Positions 22,120-32,940 of a DNA stretch of 64,000 nucleotides are shown here, one piece after another (positions within the stretch are counted from its first letter, which is position 1; every line of letters begins with the position of its first letter). The stretch lies in NCBI RefSeq assembly GCF_029168945.1, contig NC_083604.1:76576733-76640732 (forward strand). Direction: 5' to 3'. The notes beneath the pieces are model-generated. The model ran no database searches and was not told the origin of the DNA. It saw only the letters and a program-made list of their open reading frames with translations. This DNA comes from Cannabis sativa. Its lineage: Eukaryota > Streptophyta > Magnoliopsida > Rosales > Cannabaceae. The translations under genes and the position numbers were made by a program.

Positions 22120-22463
22120 GGGTAAATACCATTTTGGACCCTGTGTTTTGTTAAATGACAAAATGGACCCTATATTTTCTAAAATAGTAAAAATAGGACC
22201 CTGAGCTTAATTTTTGACAACTTTTTTTTTTAATACAACCAACTTGAAGACAATGATTAATACGAACAGATACAAAAAATGTAAACAGTTTTGTCATAAC
22301 ACTTTTAGATCGGATTATAATTAAATTTTATTTTGATAAAAAATCAATTCAGGGTCCTATTTGTACTATTTTAAAAAATACAGGGTCCATTTTGTCATTT
22401 AACAAAACACAGAGTCCAATTGATAACTTTTGTAAAATAGAGGGTCCAAAATGGTATTTACCC
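22120..22463. mobile_element. Mutator-type MITE (GGGTAAATACC family), copy 2
   Basis: A complete 344-bp fold-back copy with both GGGTAAATACC ends. The flanking 9-mers ATATATATA and ATATTTATA match at 8 of 9 positions, an eroded target duplication in AT-rich DNA. Confidence 0.85.
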
Positions 22464-23916
22464 ATATTTATATACAGCCTTTTCCACCAAACTGTGTTTA
22501 CGTATCCAGCGGGTTACACTTACAGAATTACACAGTGAATGTTATAATAAAGCCCTAGCAAAAAAGAAGGTTGCACTGGTCAATACATTGTACTCGTATC
22601 CTATATTATTTAATAACCAAAAACAATATATATAGTAATATATATAAGAGTTCATCATTTTCACCACTGTGCTACAACCTTATAAACAATAAATATTGTT
22701 GTTATATATAATAGAGATTTTCATATTGGAGCCTCTAGCTAGAACTTATGCTTTTACTAGGAGTGTTAAATTTATATATGGTAGTGTGGTACGATTACAA
22801 ATCATAAATTTTTTACCATGCGAATGAAAAAAATAGTCACTCGTGCAATAAAAGTAAGTACCCAAGTAGTCAAGTTAATAAATTTAGACTAAGGAAGCAA
22901 ACGACCAATTCTGTACATAGTCTGCCTACATGATTCAAACTTTGGACAAGGCTCCTGATCAGTGTGTTGTTGTTTCTTACCTTTAGAACAGATTGTGGAA
23001 TAGTAAAATTTTAGAACATCATAAAGTTATATGGTGGAACATTCTGTCTAATGCGTTTTTCATTCACAAAATTCTTGGACAATGAATGACAATTGAAGAT
23101 ACTGCTTGCTCTATTTGCGAAAGTGATAATAAAATCATGGAGCATCTTTTTCTATATTGTAATTTGTCTTACTATCTTGGCGGTCGTCTCCATGGGGATT
23201 CATTTCGATTACTGACTCTGGAGCAAAAATGCAGGATTGGATAAATTTTTTATAGAATCTTAACTCAAGCAGAGCCAATGTTAATGAGATTTTCTTTTAT
23301 GCATCCAATGTTGTTGACACAATTTGGAGAGCTCACAATGATAAGGTACATAACAACAATATAGCTAGCATACATGATTATATTGACTTTATTAATCATT
23401 GTTGTATGCAGATTATACTTTATCTATTGGGAAATTTACACCCACTACTGATTTTTCCCATTTTATTACATTTATACTGTGCCACGCTGGAAACAACATT
23501 TGTACTGTTTTTTTTTTTTTTTTTTTTGCCATCGCCTTGAAAATTTAGCTGTGTAAGGGATTTATCATTGCCACTTGTCACGATAGGGTTTTGCCACGTT
23601 TATTTTTTTTTTAAAAAAAATATTTTTAATTGTTTGATTTGACGGTTATGTGTTCTGATCAAAAAGTATTGTATTTATGTATTTTTCTTTTATTTTTTTT
23701 TTATTATTTTCGAATCTAAATTTTGTAATTGGTAATCTCTCTCATCTCAACTGTTCATCTTCTTCCCCATTTTCAGTTTTGTTATACGGTTGTAGTAGTG
23801 GGTGGTTTTTTCATTTTAAAAAATTTCAAATCTCATACCACTATCTTAAACTTCCCTCTCATTTTCCCTCCCATTTTTATTATTTTTGTCTATAAATACC
23901 TTCATAGTTCTTGATA

Positions 23917-24460
23917 ATGGCCGTTACTCGTTCATCACCATCTCCGGCCAAAGTTACAAAACCCACAAAACAATCGCAGAAAACCAGACCCAAATCAAAA
24001 ATGGGTAAAAAAAATCTGAAAGAGAACCCTCCTAGCCCCACTTCCCCTTCTGTTAAAAGAAAAACCATTGCTGGACCTTCGAAGAACACTCGAGGAAAAA
24101 GACCTCGAACTGTTGTTGAAAATTCAGACTCATATTTTGAGTTGGATTCTGAATTTCTTAAGTCGCCTGTTTCTGTTAAGGTATTTTACTATTTATCTGT
24201 TGTTGTTTTTGAGGTTTTTTGTTTTTTTTGTTAAATTCGATTTTTCAAGTTCATATATCTGGGTATTTGTTTGTTTTTGTCTCTGTATTTGTAATGGTTT
24301 TATATATTTTGTTTGATTTATTTATGTGTTTTTGTTAATTTTTTATTTGTTGTTTTGTTGGTGTTGTTTTGTTTAATTTTAGGGCAAGGGTAAATCCCCT
24401 GTAAAGGTGTTGCCATCATCAGGTGTGGCTGAGGAAATTCCTGTTAATAGGATTGTTGAG
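23917..24460 (+). pseudogene. Gene-like first exons of unknown function inside the Mutator-like element
   Basis: Two predicted exons, 23917-24180 (88 codons) and 24383-24460 (26 codons), join in phase 0 across a GT-AG intron. A TATA-like TATAAATA lies only 20-27 bases before the ATG. The product begins MAVTRSSPSPAKVTK and is a basic Lys/Pro/Ser-rich stretch like a nuclear N terminus. I do not recognise the family. In some plant MULEs similar basic N termini precede DUF1985/Ulp1-like genes, but nothing here shows that domain. No further convincing exon follows, so it is probably a truncated gene. Confidence 0.4.
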
Positions 24461-24968
24461 GTTTGTCATGTTATGCATTCTGTTCCATGTTTTTTTTATT
24501 GTTTTTTTGTTGTTATTTTCGTAGTGTTTTATGGTGTTTTATCAGTGTTTTTATTTTCGTAGAATTTTAACTGAAAGCCAATTGGAAATTTTTTCAAAAT
24601 CTGTGTTTGGTTATTTTCTTCGGATTCCAGAGTACATAATTCATTACCAATTGCTTCATTGCTTCATTTTTCCAAAATATTTTATAATAATAATAATAAA
24701 ATAAGAAATAATGGGTAGTTGTGTCTCCCCACATCAAAATTTAAATTTTTTTGTTTTATTAAAATGATTGATTTGGATGTGAGATGTGACAACTCTCACA
24801 CACACTACTCAATAAAGCTAACCCTCTCATCAACTTTATCTATTTATTTATATTTTCCACTCTAAACAAAAACCAAAACCATGTTACAATTCTTTTTCAC
24901 CTTTCTCTGCAATCCCTTTGACTCTCTACATCCCTCCCCCAAGAAACCTCAACCTCTTTGTTGAAACC

Positions 24969-25086
24969 ATGGAAGATGCTCTCAGAGAGTCCAAACCTTA
25001 CACTGATAGACTCTTCTCTAGAGCTCGCCGTGTATGGTCATGGATCTTATCTTGGGTTCTTTGTGGACCAAGAAGAAGAACAAGGT
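24969..25086 (+). pseudogene. Possible captured 5' exon of a host gene
   Basis: An ATG in good context (ACCATGG) opens 39 codons that begin MEDALRESKPYTDRLFSRAR and continue with a Trp-rich segment (VWSWILSWVL), ending at a GT donor. The preceding 150 bases look like a plant 5' UTR, being rich in C, T and A without ATG. No downstream exon follows within the element. It is therefore likely to be a captured promoter plus first exon. The parent gene was not recognised. Confidence 0.4.
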
Positions 25087-25570
25087 AGAAAAAACACACA
25101 CACAACAGAATTTTCAATTTCAAATCATTACCCTTTTGTATATACAACTCAAGTTTCAATTTTTTTTTTTGGGTTAATTTTGTTATTATTGATAATAATA
25201 ATAATAATGGTGTGTGTGGACTATGATGGAGTTTTCTTCTTGTGTGGGCATCTGTTTGTTTGTTTTTTTTTTCTTTTTATTTTGTTAATGTAAAATTTGT
25301 CCACATATGAATGAGCAATAGTTATAATTTGGTTTGTGTAAAGTTGAAAACTTTAGTTTGTTTTTGTGTGTTTTATTATTTATCAAATCATGAGATGTTT
25401 GAAACAAAGTAAAAGATGCAAACAGCCAAAAGAAAGTTCAAAAGTCTCCCAAATCTGATAAGGTTTTTTTTCTATTGTTCTTTTATTGTTTTAAGAGTTT
25501 TTTCAAGTTGATTATATTTCCTATTTCTTTTTTTTTTTCTTGCATGTTTTTTTTTGTTAGTCTTTTTAAT

Positions 25571-25779
25571 GTTTTTTTATGCTTGTTGTTTATGTTCTTT
25601 AATTTTTTTTTTTTTGTGTTGTTTTGGTAGTGTTTTCTTATTTTTTTTATAGGATGGGAATCCAAGTACACCCGATCGAAATACTACCATTCCAAAGTTT
25701 TTTTATGCTTATTTTTTTATGTTCTGTATTTTTTTTTTGTGTTGTTTTAGTAGTGTTTTCTTATGTTTTTTTATAGGAT
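25571..25779 (+). repeat. Tandem duplication of an intron-like unit in the Mutator-like element
   Basis: An 83-85 bp T-rich unit (GTTTTTTTATGCTT to TTATAGGAT) occurs twice with a period of about 126 bases. Each unit ends like a 3' splice site, and a 44-base exon-like sequence (25653-25696, GATGGGAATCCAAG onward) lies between them. Confidence 0.6.
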
Positions 25780-26744
25780 TGTCACCTTCTCTTGAAATAA
25801 TTATGTTCTTTTTCCCATTGTCCATTGCTCTTTAAGAGATCTGATATAGATTTCATGTCCTGTCATTTTTTACAATATTTCATTTATGTGGCCTTTTTTT
25901 CATATTAAAACAATAGTAAAATAACACTACAAAACAGTAATTTGTTGTTGATTTAGTAAATTTTTCTCTTTGCCAGATTTTATGGTTTTTCCCCGGTGTT
26001 TTCATGATTCTGGTGTTGATTTGTCCGTCCCCAACCACGAAGGAAGTGCCGTTTGTGCTATGTTACTGTTAACAGTATAAAAGTAAATATTTTAGGTCTG
26101 GACAGTATAAAAGAAAAAAAAAAAGGCTTGGACAGTAAAAAAGAAATAATTGCCGTGTGGCAGTATTATTGTAAAATTTGGGAAAAAAACAGTATTTTTG
26201 TAAGTTTCCCTATCTATTCTCCCAACGTTTGTTGATCCTGCTCTGACTGAGTGGTCCCCCCACTAATGATTGGATTAAGATCAATTGTAACGTGAGAAAT
26301 AAGAGGGAGACCATGTGGGTGACAGTTGTGGCTCGTGACCATATGGGCTCTTTTGTGTGGATAGCTTTCAATAATTTTCCGTTTTCAGACCCCCTCATTG
26401 ATGAAGTAGGTGCTTGTTTACTTGCTTTAGAGACCTCAATAGCTTTGGGCTACAAGTTTGTGATAGTTGAAAGTGAATCGGAAGTCACCATCAATGCTCT
26501 TAGAGGAAGTGCACCAAGATGGGAGATTGATAGCTATATTAATTTTAAAACTTTTGTTGGAATATGTAATTTTGTTAAAATTTCTCAATTATGTAATTTT
26601 GCGGCCCATAATGTGGCTAAACGAACGTTTTCCAACAATCTCTCTGGTATGATTGAAGTGTCATCTCTACCAGAAAATATTTTATACAATGATGACTATG
26701 AGATTTAATTATCTTTATCTGAAACATTAATTTTAAAAAAAAAA

Positions 26745-29369
26745 ACATTATTTATAATACCTATGCATATTATAATTTTTTTTATTATTATGATTATATA
26801 TACAGTGTATGGGAAAAAAATATGTGTTTAACAAGTTATTTTGAATTTTAATTTGCACAGTTAGATTATATTTATAATTAATTTTGAAAATTTATAAAAT
26901 GTTGGAAAACTTTTACCCCTATTTATTTTAGTATACATTGTATTTATTTAGAACTACATATAAATTTTAAAATTTTGAATAATTTTTTGTAGTGTTGAAC
27001 AAAAAAAATTAAACAAATTTTTATTAATGTGTATAAAAAAATAGTCACTCGTTTAATAAAATATTTTAACATACACAATTATAAAAAAAAAAATTAAATT
27101 AAAATATATAGGTTTGTATAAATTGAGATTTTAGATGATAGAATAGATAGCGGTTGTGTATATGATCGTACACTGAGGAATTTAATAATAAAGATGAAAT
27201 TTTAGGAAATATATATAATGATGATATTGCATGCTTAGTATAAATACTGCAAATAAAAATGAACCTGAACTCAGATTTATATTCTATTTGCATTCATTTC
27301 GGGTGCCAAAAGTCAATAAAGTCACGACAAAGTTCATATCTCAATGTTGGATTTTGTTTCTGGACTGGACCATTCTGATTTACACCATCATAATATACAA
27401 TCCAAGTCAGAGAAAACAGATTAAATACAAATATACGACTCTTCATCACTTTATTATTACTTTACTTTACTTCTCATATTAATAATATATATTCTAGTCT
27501 GAAGACAACAAAGGTATCTACTTTAAACACAACCTATGTATATCTATATAGTACTACTATTATTGCAAACCTCCATATGCATGTGTATATGTTTTAAGAA
27601 AAATGTTACCTTCCATAATGTATTAGATATATGTTTTTGGCAATTTTTTTGTAAGATGTTTTCCCAATCAAATCTAAAATACTACAGAGTCTAATATTTG
27701 TCATTTGAAAAGACCCAGGCTAGGAAAAAAGTTAAATGTTTAATATAGACATATATATATATACACACACAGTGTACCAATTAAATATTTACTTAATAAA
27801 GTAAGTGTGTGTGTTTTGGTTGGTTGAATCAGGTGAAATGTGATTATTCACATTTACATTTTACATATCTATGTGTTAATAGTATTGCTTTAAACTTTTA
27901 CATAAAGCAAACCAAAGTAGTATATGCTTAGGTGTAATTTGCTTTGTTTGTTCTAATAGTCATTCAATTTAAAATTATAAATCATTAGTTTATTTATTAT
28001 AATAGACTATGTTTATAATACACCCAGTAAAGTGATGTTTTTGTTTTGATATTTATAAGAGTTTAAAAATAAAAAATATTGAATAAATAAAAGAGAAATT
28101 ATCTTATATACTATTTTTTTAATTTTTTTTTATTTTTATAATTTGAGTTGTTTTGATAGTTACTCCATGGGTTGCTATATAAATTTAGGTTGTGATATAA
28201 ACACAAAAATAAAAATTGATTTTAAATAAAAAAATAAAAAAACTAGTGAATAAGAATGCATAAATTATTGAATTATTTTGAAGTAATGCCAAAAAGAGAG
28301 GGTACTTGGTAGGCAGAGTGGTACAGGTTCCTTATATGAGTTGTGACTTCATTAGGCTCCTTTGATGTGTTGGGGAATTAAATGAAAGGGAATCACTCTT
28401 CTTGCTTGCTAGTCAAAAAGTCAAGAAAGAAACTCCTAATTATTACTTTGGATAAATTAAATAATAATTAGTCCCTCTTTTAAATAATATAATCTCATCA
28501 TTATTCTCATATTAACTCAAAGTCAAGTGTGTTTGTACTGCCTTAATTTCTTATTTTAAATATATATATATTATTTTGCAAAGTTTCTTTTCTTTTTGTC
28601 CCATACATTTAGCCTTTACACCTTCCAATAATTGACCTTATCCTTGAAATTGAGAGGTGCCCCTTCCCTCTTTTATCTTTCCTTCTTAAATTTAATTTCA
28701 TATTCAATTTGAGTATGAAAGTATACAATTTATTTTGCATATATATATATATTGATATTGTATTTAGAGCTAAATGAACTTAATTAATTTTTTAAATCAG
28801 TAAAACTTTTGATTGAATTATAACTTTAAAAATCAGTAAAAGATACAAATTATTATTTGAATAAATTTAGGCTGTTCTTATTGATCTATAGCATATTAGC
28901 ATGTATAATTTTTTTTTAAAAAAAAAAGAAAAGAAAAAAAGTGTACTAAAGGGAGCCTAGGGGAAAGCTAAGCTAGGTTTTTGTTTACCGTTACTAAAAT
29001 GTTAAGGTGTTTTTATTATTAAATTTGAGTTATAAATATATGTTTTGGAAGGGCATATAGGAATTGGGATCCAAGGAAACAAAATCATGTTGGGATGCAT
29101 CTCTCTCTTCTTTTAATTTTTCTCTTTGTGTTTTAACTTTGTTCTTTGGGGAGCCAATGTTTACCCAATTATTACTTTTTGTTTAGTTTTTTTGAAAATC
29201 TCAACTTCTCCATTGGACCCGCTTATTATGGGCCATTTATTATATAAAAAAAAATTACACAAAGTACTATTTTTAATAAAAAAAATTATATTTTTACAGT
29301 ATTTTATAAAAAATAATACGAAAACAACAAAAAAAATATGAAAATAATATTCAGATAATATAATAATAA
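26745..29369. other. Long gene-free AT-rich stretch
   Basis: There are no recognisable genes, RNA genes or element ends. It contains TA/CA microsatellites (about 27746-27772 and 28738-28751) and long A/T runs. Short open frames here are chance products of AT-rich DNA. Confidence 0.45.
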
Positions 29370-29628
29370 GGATAAATAGTATTTTGGACCACGTGTTTTG
29401 CAAAAGTTACCGATTGGACCCTCTATTTTGTTAAATGACAAAATTGACCTTATCTTTTCCAAAAAAAAGTAAAAATAGGACCATGAACTTAATTTTTGAC
29501 AATTTTTTTAATATAACCAACTTGAAGACAATTCCTAACACGAACAGATAAATAAAATATAAACAGATTTGTCATAACACCTTTAAATCAGATTAATATT
29601 AAATTTTATTTTGACAAACCAGTTCAGG
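29370..29628. mobile_element. Mutator-type MITE (GGGTAAATACC family), copy 3, truncated
   Basis: The left arm and centre are present (GGATAAATAGTATTTTGGAC onward), but the right arm is missing. The element stops abruptly where the tandem array begins. Confidence 0.75.
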
Positions 29629-29638
29629 CTTCACCTAG

Positions 29639-30495
29639 CGCCCAAGTTGACAACCCAACTAGGGTTCCAATTTTCGGGATCGTCCTAGTGCAAATGGGTC
29701 AAAATTTGTACTAGGACATAAATTAGACATACCACGAACACATTTGAGACATTAGAATTAGAATTGGAGAACTTCCATTTTTGAACACCCGGAGCACCTA
29801 AGGCCTAGGTTGACAATTTGTTAACCTTGGACACTTTCCAGCATCAGATCGAAACGTGCATCTTCTTTGTCTTCATCAAAAACAAGAAAACAAGTACTTT
29901 CGGGGAAAAAATAACCCAACTTGGGGCCAAAATAAGGCACCAACACCCATGTTGACACCTAGAGCTAGCACAACGTCCAGGTTGACATTTTGTCAACCTA
30001 CGCCAATCCCGAGGAGTTTTTCAAAAAGTGTTCTAAGAATATTCTTCGTTTTCACCAAAGATTAAGATTCAATTTCTGGGGACCAAACAGAACTTCCAGC
30101 TGGCTTGAAACTGGATCTAGTGCCTTGGTTGGCACCTAGCACTGGGCCCAGCGCCCAAGTTGACATATTGTCAATCTGGGCTGTTTCCAATCAATTTTTC
30201 AAAAAAAGTGTTTTGAGCATTATCTTCGTCATTAGAAATAACGAAGATTCAAGTAAACTCTGGGAGAAACCCACAAAGAGCACCAAAATTGAGTCTAACG
30301 CCCAAGTTGACAATCAACCTGGTGCGTTGGTTTTGATCACTCACGTGCCAATTCTACTCCGAGCATTCTCTCCAAAATGGCAAAAACAGGGGTAAGATGC
30401 CTTGTCCTCAAGTTCAAGAACCTTAGAAGTGTCAAAATGACATCCCAGAAGCTCTGAAATAGCCACCCAACGCCTACGTTGACATGTGGCATGGT
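29639..30495. repeat. Degenerate satellite-like array of about 165-bp units
   Basis: A motif of the form CGCCCAAGTTGAC recurs at 29639, 29802, 29974, 30152, 30299 and 30471, a spacing of 147-178 bases. Between occurrences the text also repeats, for example a TTTTTCAAAAA-GTGTT block followed by an ATCTTCGT block in the third and fourth units. Units are strongly diverged. The short open frames at 29856-30065 and 30105-30395 have no domain. The last unit is cut by the LTR element at 30501. Confidence 0.7.
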
Positions 30496-30500
30496 GTATT

Positions 30501-32353
30501 TGTTGGGTTTTATGCCCTAAATAAAACTCATTTCATATAATCATATTTACTTATTAATAAAGATCAGAAATAACATTTTATGTTGCATGGTTCACATGAT
30601 TTATTTTATGATTATATGTATATAATGTATGAATTCTTTTTTAAGTCCAGAACATATGAGTTTGTTAAAGATTATAGTGTTGTCAGCACAGTGGAATATA
30701 ATCTTTATTGTATGTTCAAAAGTTGATTCCCTGATTTGTCAGAACGCTGGATTTAGACTGACATGGTATAATCAGCGATAGGTATTCTTACACCTTGGAA
30801 AAGTGTTATGTCCTTTCCAGGACATTGGCAAAGTTTACCAGTATCGGATGTATGGAGTATACATCGGAAGGGACCGATATTGAACTTTGATTAGATATGT
30901 TAAAATTTACCGTAATATATATTCAATTCAATATCACCTGTTGATCCTAGATCACATGATCGAAATCTTGATATGGTTAGGCTCAATTTCAAGAGTGTTA
31001 CTCGTGTTCTTTGATTTGTTAGTTAAGCCTAGTTTTGTATCAGGGTGATACGTACATTTTGGGAACACGGTAATGCAATTGAGTGGTAGCGCTAACATAA
31101 ATATGGAATCTATAGCTTCTATTTGGCAAATAGAAGTAAAGGATGATTTCCTTCGAGTTTAACCAAACGAAGATAAATGGTGGAGATCTCATTTCACTTA
31201 GGTGAAATATCATTTATACAGGGTTAAGTGTTTTAAGGATAAAATACATTGTAGGGTGTTACGGTAATTTAATCCCTTTACAGTGTAAATCATCTATATA
31301 GAGGATCATTGATCACATTAGGGTTATAACAATGGATAACTAATGACGTGTCTATATCGTGGAACATATAGAGCGTTTCTATATGACTGAGAGTGCAATT
31401 CCAAGTTCTAAGTGTGGATTCAATGAGGAATTAATAAGTTAGGGAATTTACTTGGTAAATTCGGTTCGACTTATTGGAAGCTCGGTTATATAGACCCATG
31501 GTCCCCATACTAGTTGAGACCATACTGCTTGTAAGACTCAGTTAATTGATTTTGATTAATCAATTAAAATTCTAAAAGTTAGACTATGTCTACTTTATGA
31601 ATTTTCACTAAGCAAGGGCGAAATTGTAAAGAAAAGAGATTTTAGGTTTATTTATTGATTAAGAGACTTTATATGTCTAAATTAATAAATATATTAAATG
31701 GCAATATTATTTGATAATTATTTCCAAGTTATTAAATAATTAGAATTGGCATTTAAAAGGTTAAATTGGAAAATTGGCATTTTTGAGAAAATGGGAATGG
31801 AAAATAAGAAAATGAGAAAGTTGCAAAGTGAGGCCCAATACCCTTTGTATGACCGGCCCTATGCATAGGAAATTCCATTTGTAGTTTCCATTATTTTAAT
31901 GCCATACAATTCTAACCTAAACTTAGAGGGTTTTCTATAAATAGAAAGTGTTGGCTTGAGGAAACTAACACACACATCTTTGATCACTTTGTTTCTCTCA
32001 GAAAAAGCCTCACACGCCTCTCTCTCTTTTCTTCTCTCTAAATTTCGAAACTTTGAGTGAATGAGTAGTGCCCACACACATCAAGTGGTATCTCAATCAT
32101 AGTATGGAAGACTATGGAATTTCTGCATCAAAGAAGAAAAGAAGATCCAGGTTCAGATCTTGGTGATGCTCTGCTACAGAAAGGAATCAAGGGCTAGAGA
32201 TCTGAACGGAAGGAGTCATATTATTCCGCTGCACCCACTGTAAGGTTTTCTAACTTTATATGTGTTTATTTTCATTGTTTTAGAATTCATATTAGGTTGT
32301 TAATCCAACATACTTGTTAGTAAATCTAGATCCTGGTAAAATAATTTCCAACA
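30501..32353 (+). repeat. 5' LTR of the large LTR element
   Basis: 1853 bp, starting TGTTGGGTTTTATGCCC and ending TTTCCAACA (TG...CA). A TATA-like CTATAAATAGAAAG near 31936 would lie upstream of the R region. Short open frames here recur in the other LTR and are not genes. Confidence 0.95.
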
Positions 32354-32355
32354 AC

Positions 32356-32367
32356 TGGCACCAGAGC
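32356..32367 (+). promoter_or_regulatory. Primer-binding site of the large LTR element
   Basis: TGGCACCAGAGC lies 2 bases after the 5' LTR. It is a variant of the usual TGGTATCAGAGC (initiator tRNA-Met), differing at two positions. Confidence 0.75.
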
Positions 32368-32636
32368 CATGGTAATGATTTACTTTCATGTAATATGAAT
32401 TAAAACGATGATTGCATGTTTCTGTGTTTATTTGGATGGTTTCATGTTGGTTTATGTGTTGTTTGATGAATGTTGATGTTGTACAGTTTCGTTTTCCATG
32501 AAAAATATTTTTTTCAATTTTTGAAAATATTTTATTTGGATTCCTTGTGAAAATTAAGCAATTTTGTTTTTTTATGGAACTCGATTCCGATAAAAATTGA
32601 GAAAATTATGAATTTTGGAAAATAGGGATTTCGGGT

Positions 32637-32840
32637 ATGCAGGGTGCTCAATCGCACGCGCGTGACACGTCCGAGTGCACCCTGCCAGCGCCCGTAAGCC
32701 TCGCCCGTGTCTCCCCTGCGTGCGCCGAGGTTACCCGCTCATGCACCCTGCTGACGCCGAGAAACCTCGGCTGGGTGCCTTGTGTCCGCGCGCGTAGGAG
32801 GCTACGTGCAGCCTTCCTGGGCTGCACGTGCAGCCTCCTG
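32637..32840 (+). repeat. GC-rich island with internal repeats in the retroelement leader
   Basis: About 200 bases of strongly GC-rich sequence stand in otherwise very AT-rich surroundings. They contain repeated GTGCACCCTG-like, CGCCGAG and GTGCAGCC motifs and a small palindrome (GCTGCACGTGCAGC at about 32820-32833). A 99-codon open frame crosses it, but it has no domain and probably reflects the base composition. Confidence 0.6.
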
Positions 32841-32940
32841 GGCAGTTTCTCAAAAAGTTGTGATTTTTGGGGTTTTTCCCCAAAAATCCAATTTTTTCAT
32901 GGGATTGTTTCCCAAAATTCAATTTTCCTTTCTTAAATAT

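Larger units (their letters stand above)
23429..26210. mobile_element. Mutator-like TIR element carrying gene-like exons
   Basis: This 2782-bp insertion has ends GGGAAATTTACA and TGTAAGTTTCCC. Imperfect inverted repeats extend about 75 bases inward, with recurring TACTG motifs, and it is flanked by an 8-bp duplication TATCTATT (23421-23428 and 26211-26218). The G-rich ends and 8-9 bp duplication fit the Mutator superfamily best; hAT is less likely from the ends. No MURA transposase was seen. The inside holds two separate gene-like 5' ends (listed below) and an intron-exon tandem duplication, as in Pack-MULEs or MULEs carrying host-like genes. Confidence 0.75.
22880..26740 (+). mobile_element. 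LINE fragment, second copy of the window-start family, split by a Mutator-like element
   Basis: The left part (about 22880-23428) has the zf-RVT domain (RLWNSKILEHHKVIWWNILS, then CSIC and HLFLYC) with several stops. The right part (26211-26740) has the RNase H-like domain as an open frame at 26292-26708 (FVIVESES, CNFAAHNVAKRTF, SSLPENILYND) and an A-rich tail. Compared with the copy at 1-1279, the two parts are collinear and join at the 8-bp duplication TATCTATT, so they are one LINE interrupted by a later 2.8-kb insertion. It is a dead copy. Confidence 0.85.

Noticed and set aside
31859..32077. 72-aa minus-strand open frame, present again at 39925-40143
   Set aside because: It lies inside both LTRs of the large element and has no domain; its recurrence reflects LTR identity.
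32637..32936. 99-aa open frame in the GC-rich island
   Set aside because: GC-rich sequence is poor in stops; composition and lack of domain argue against a gene.
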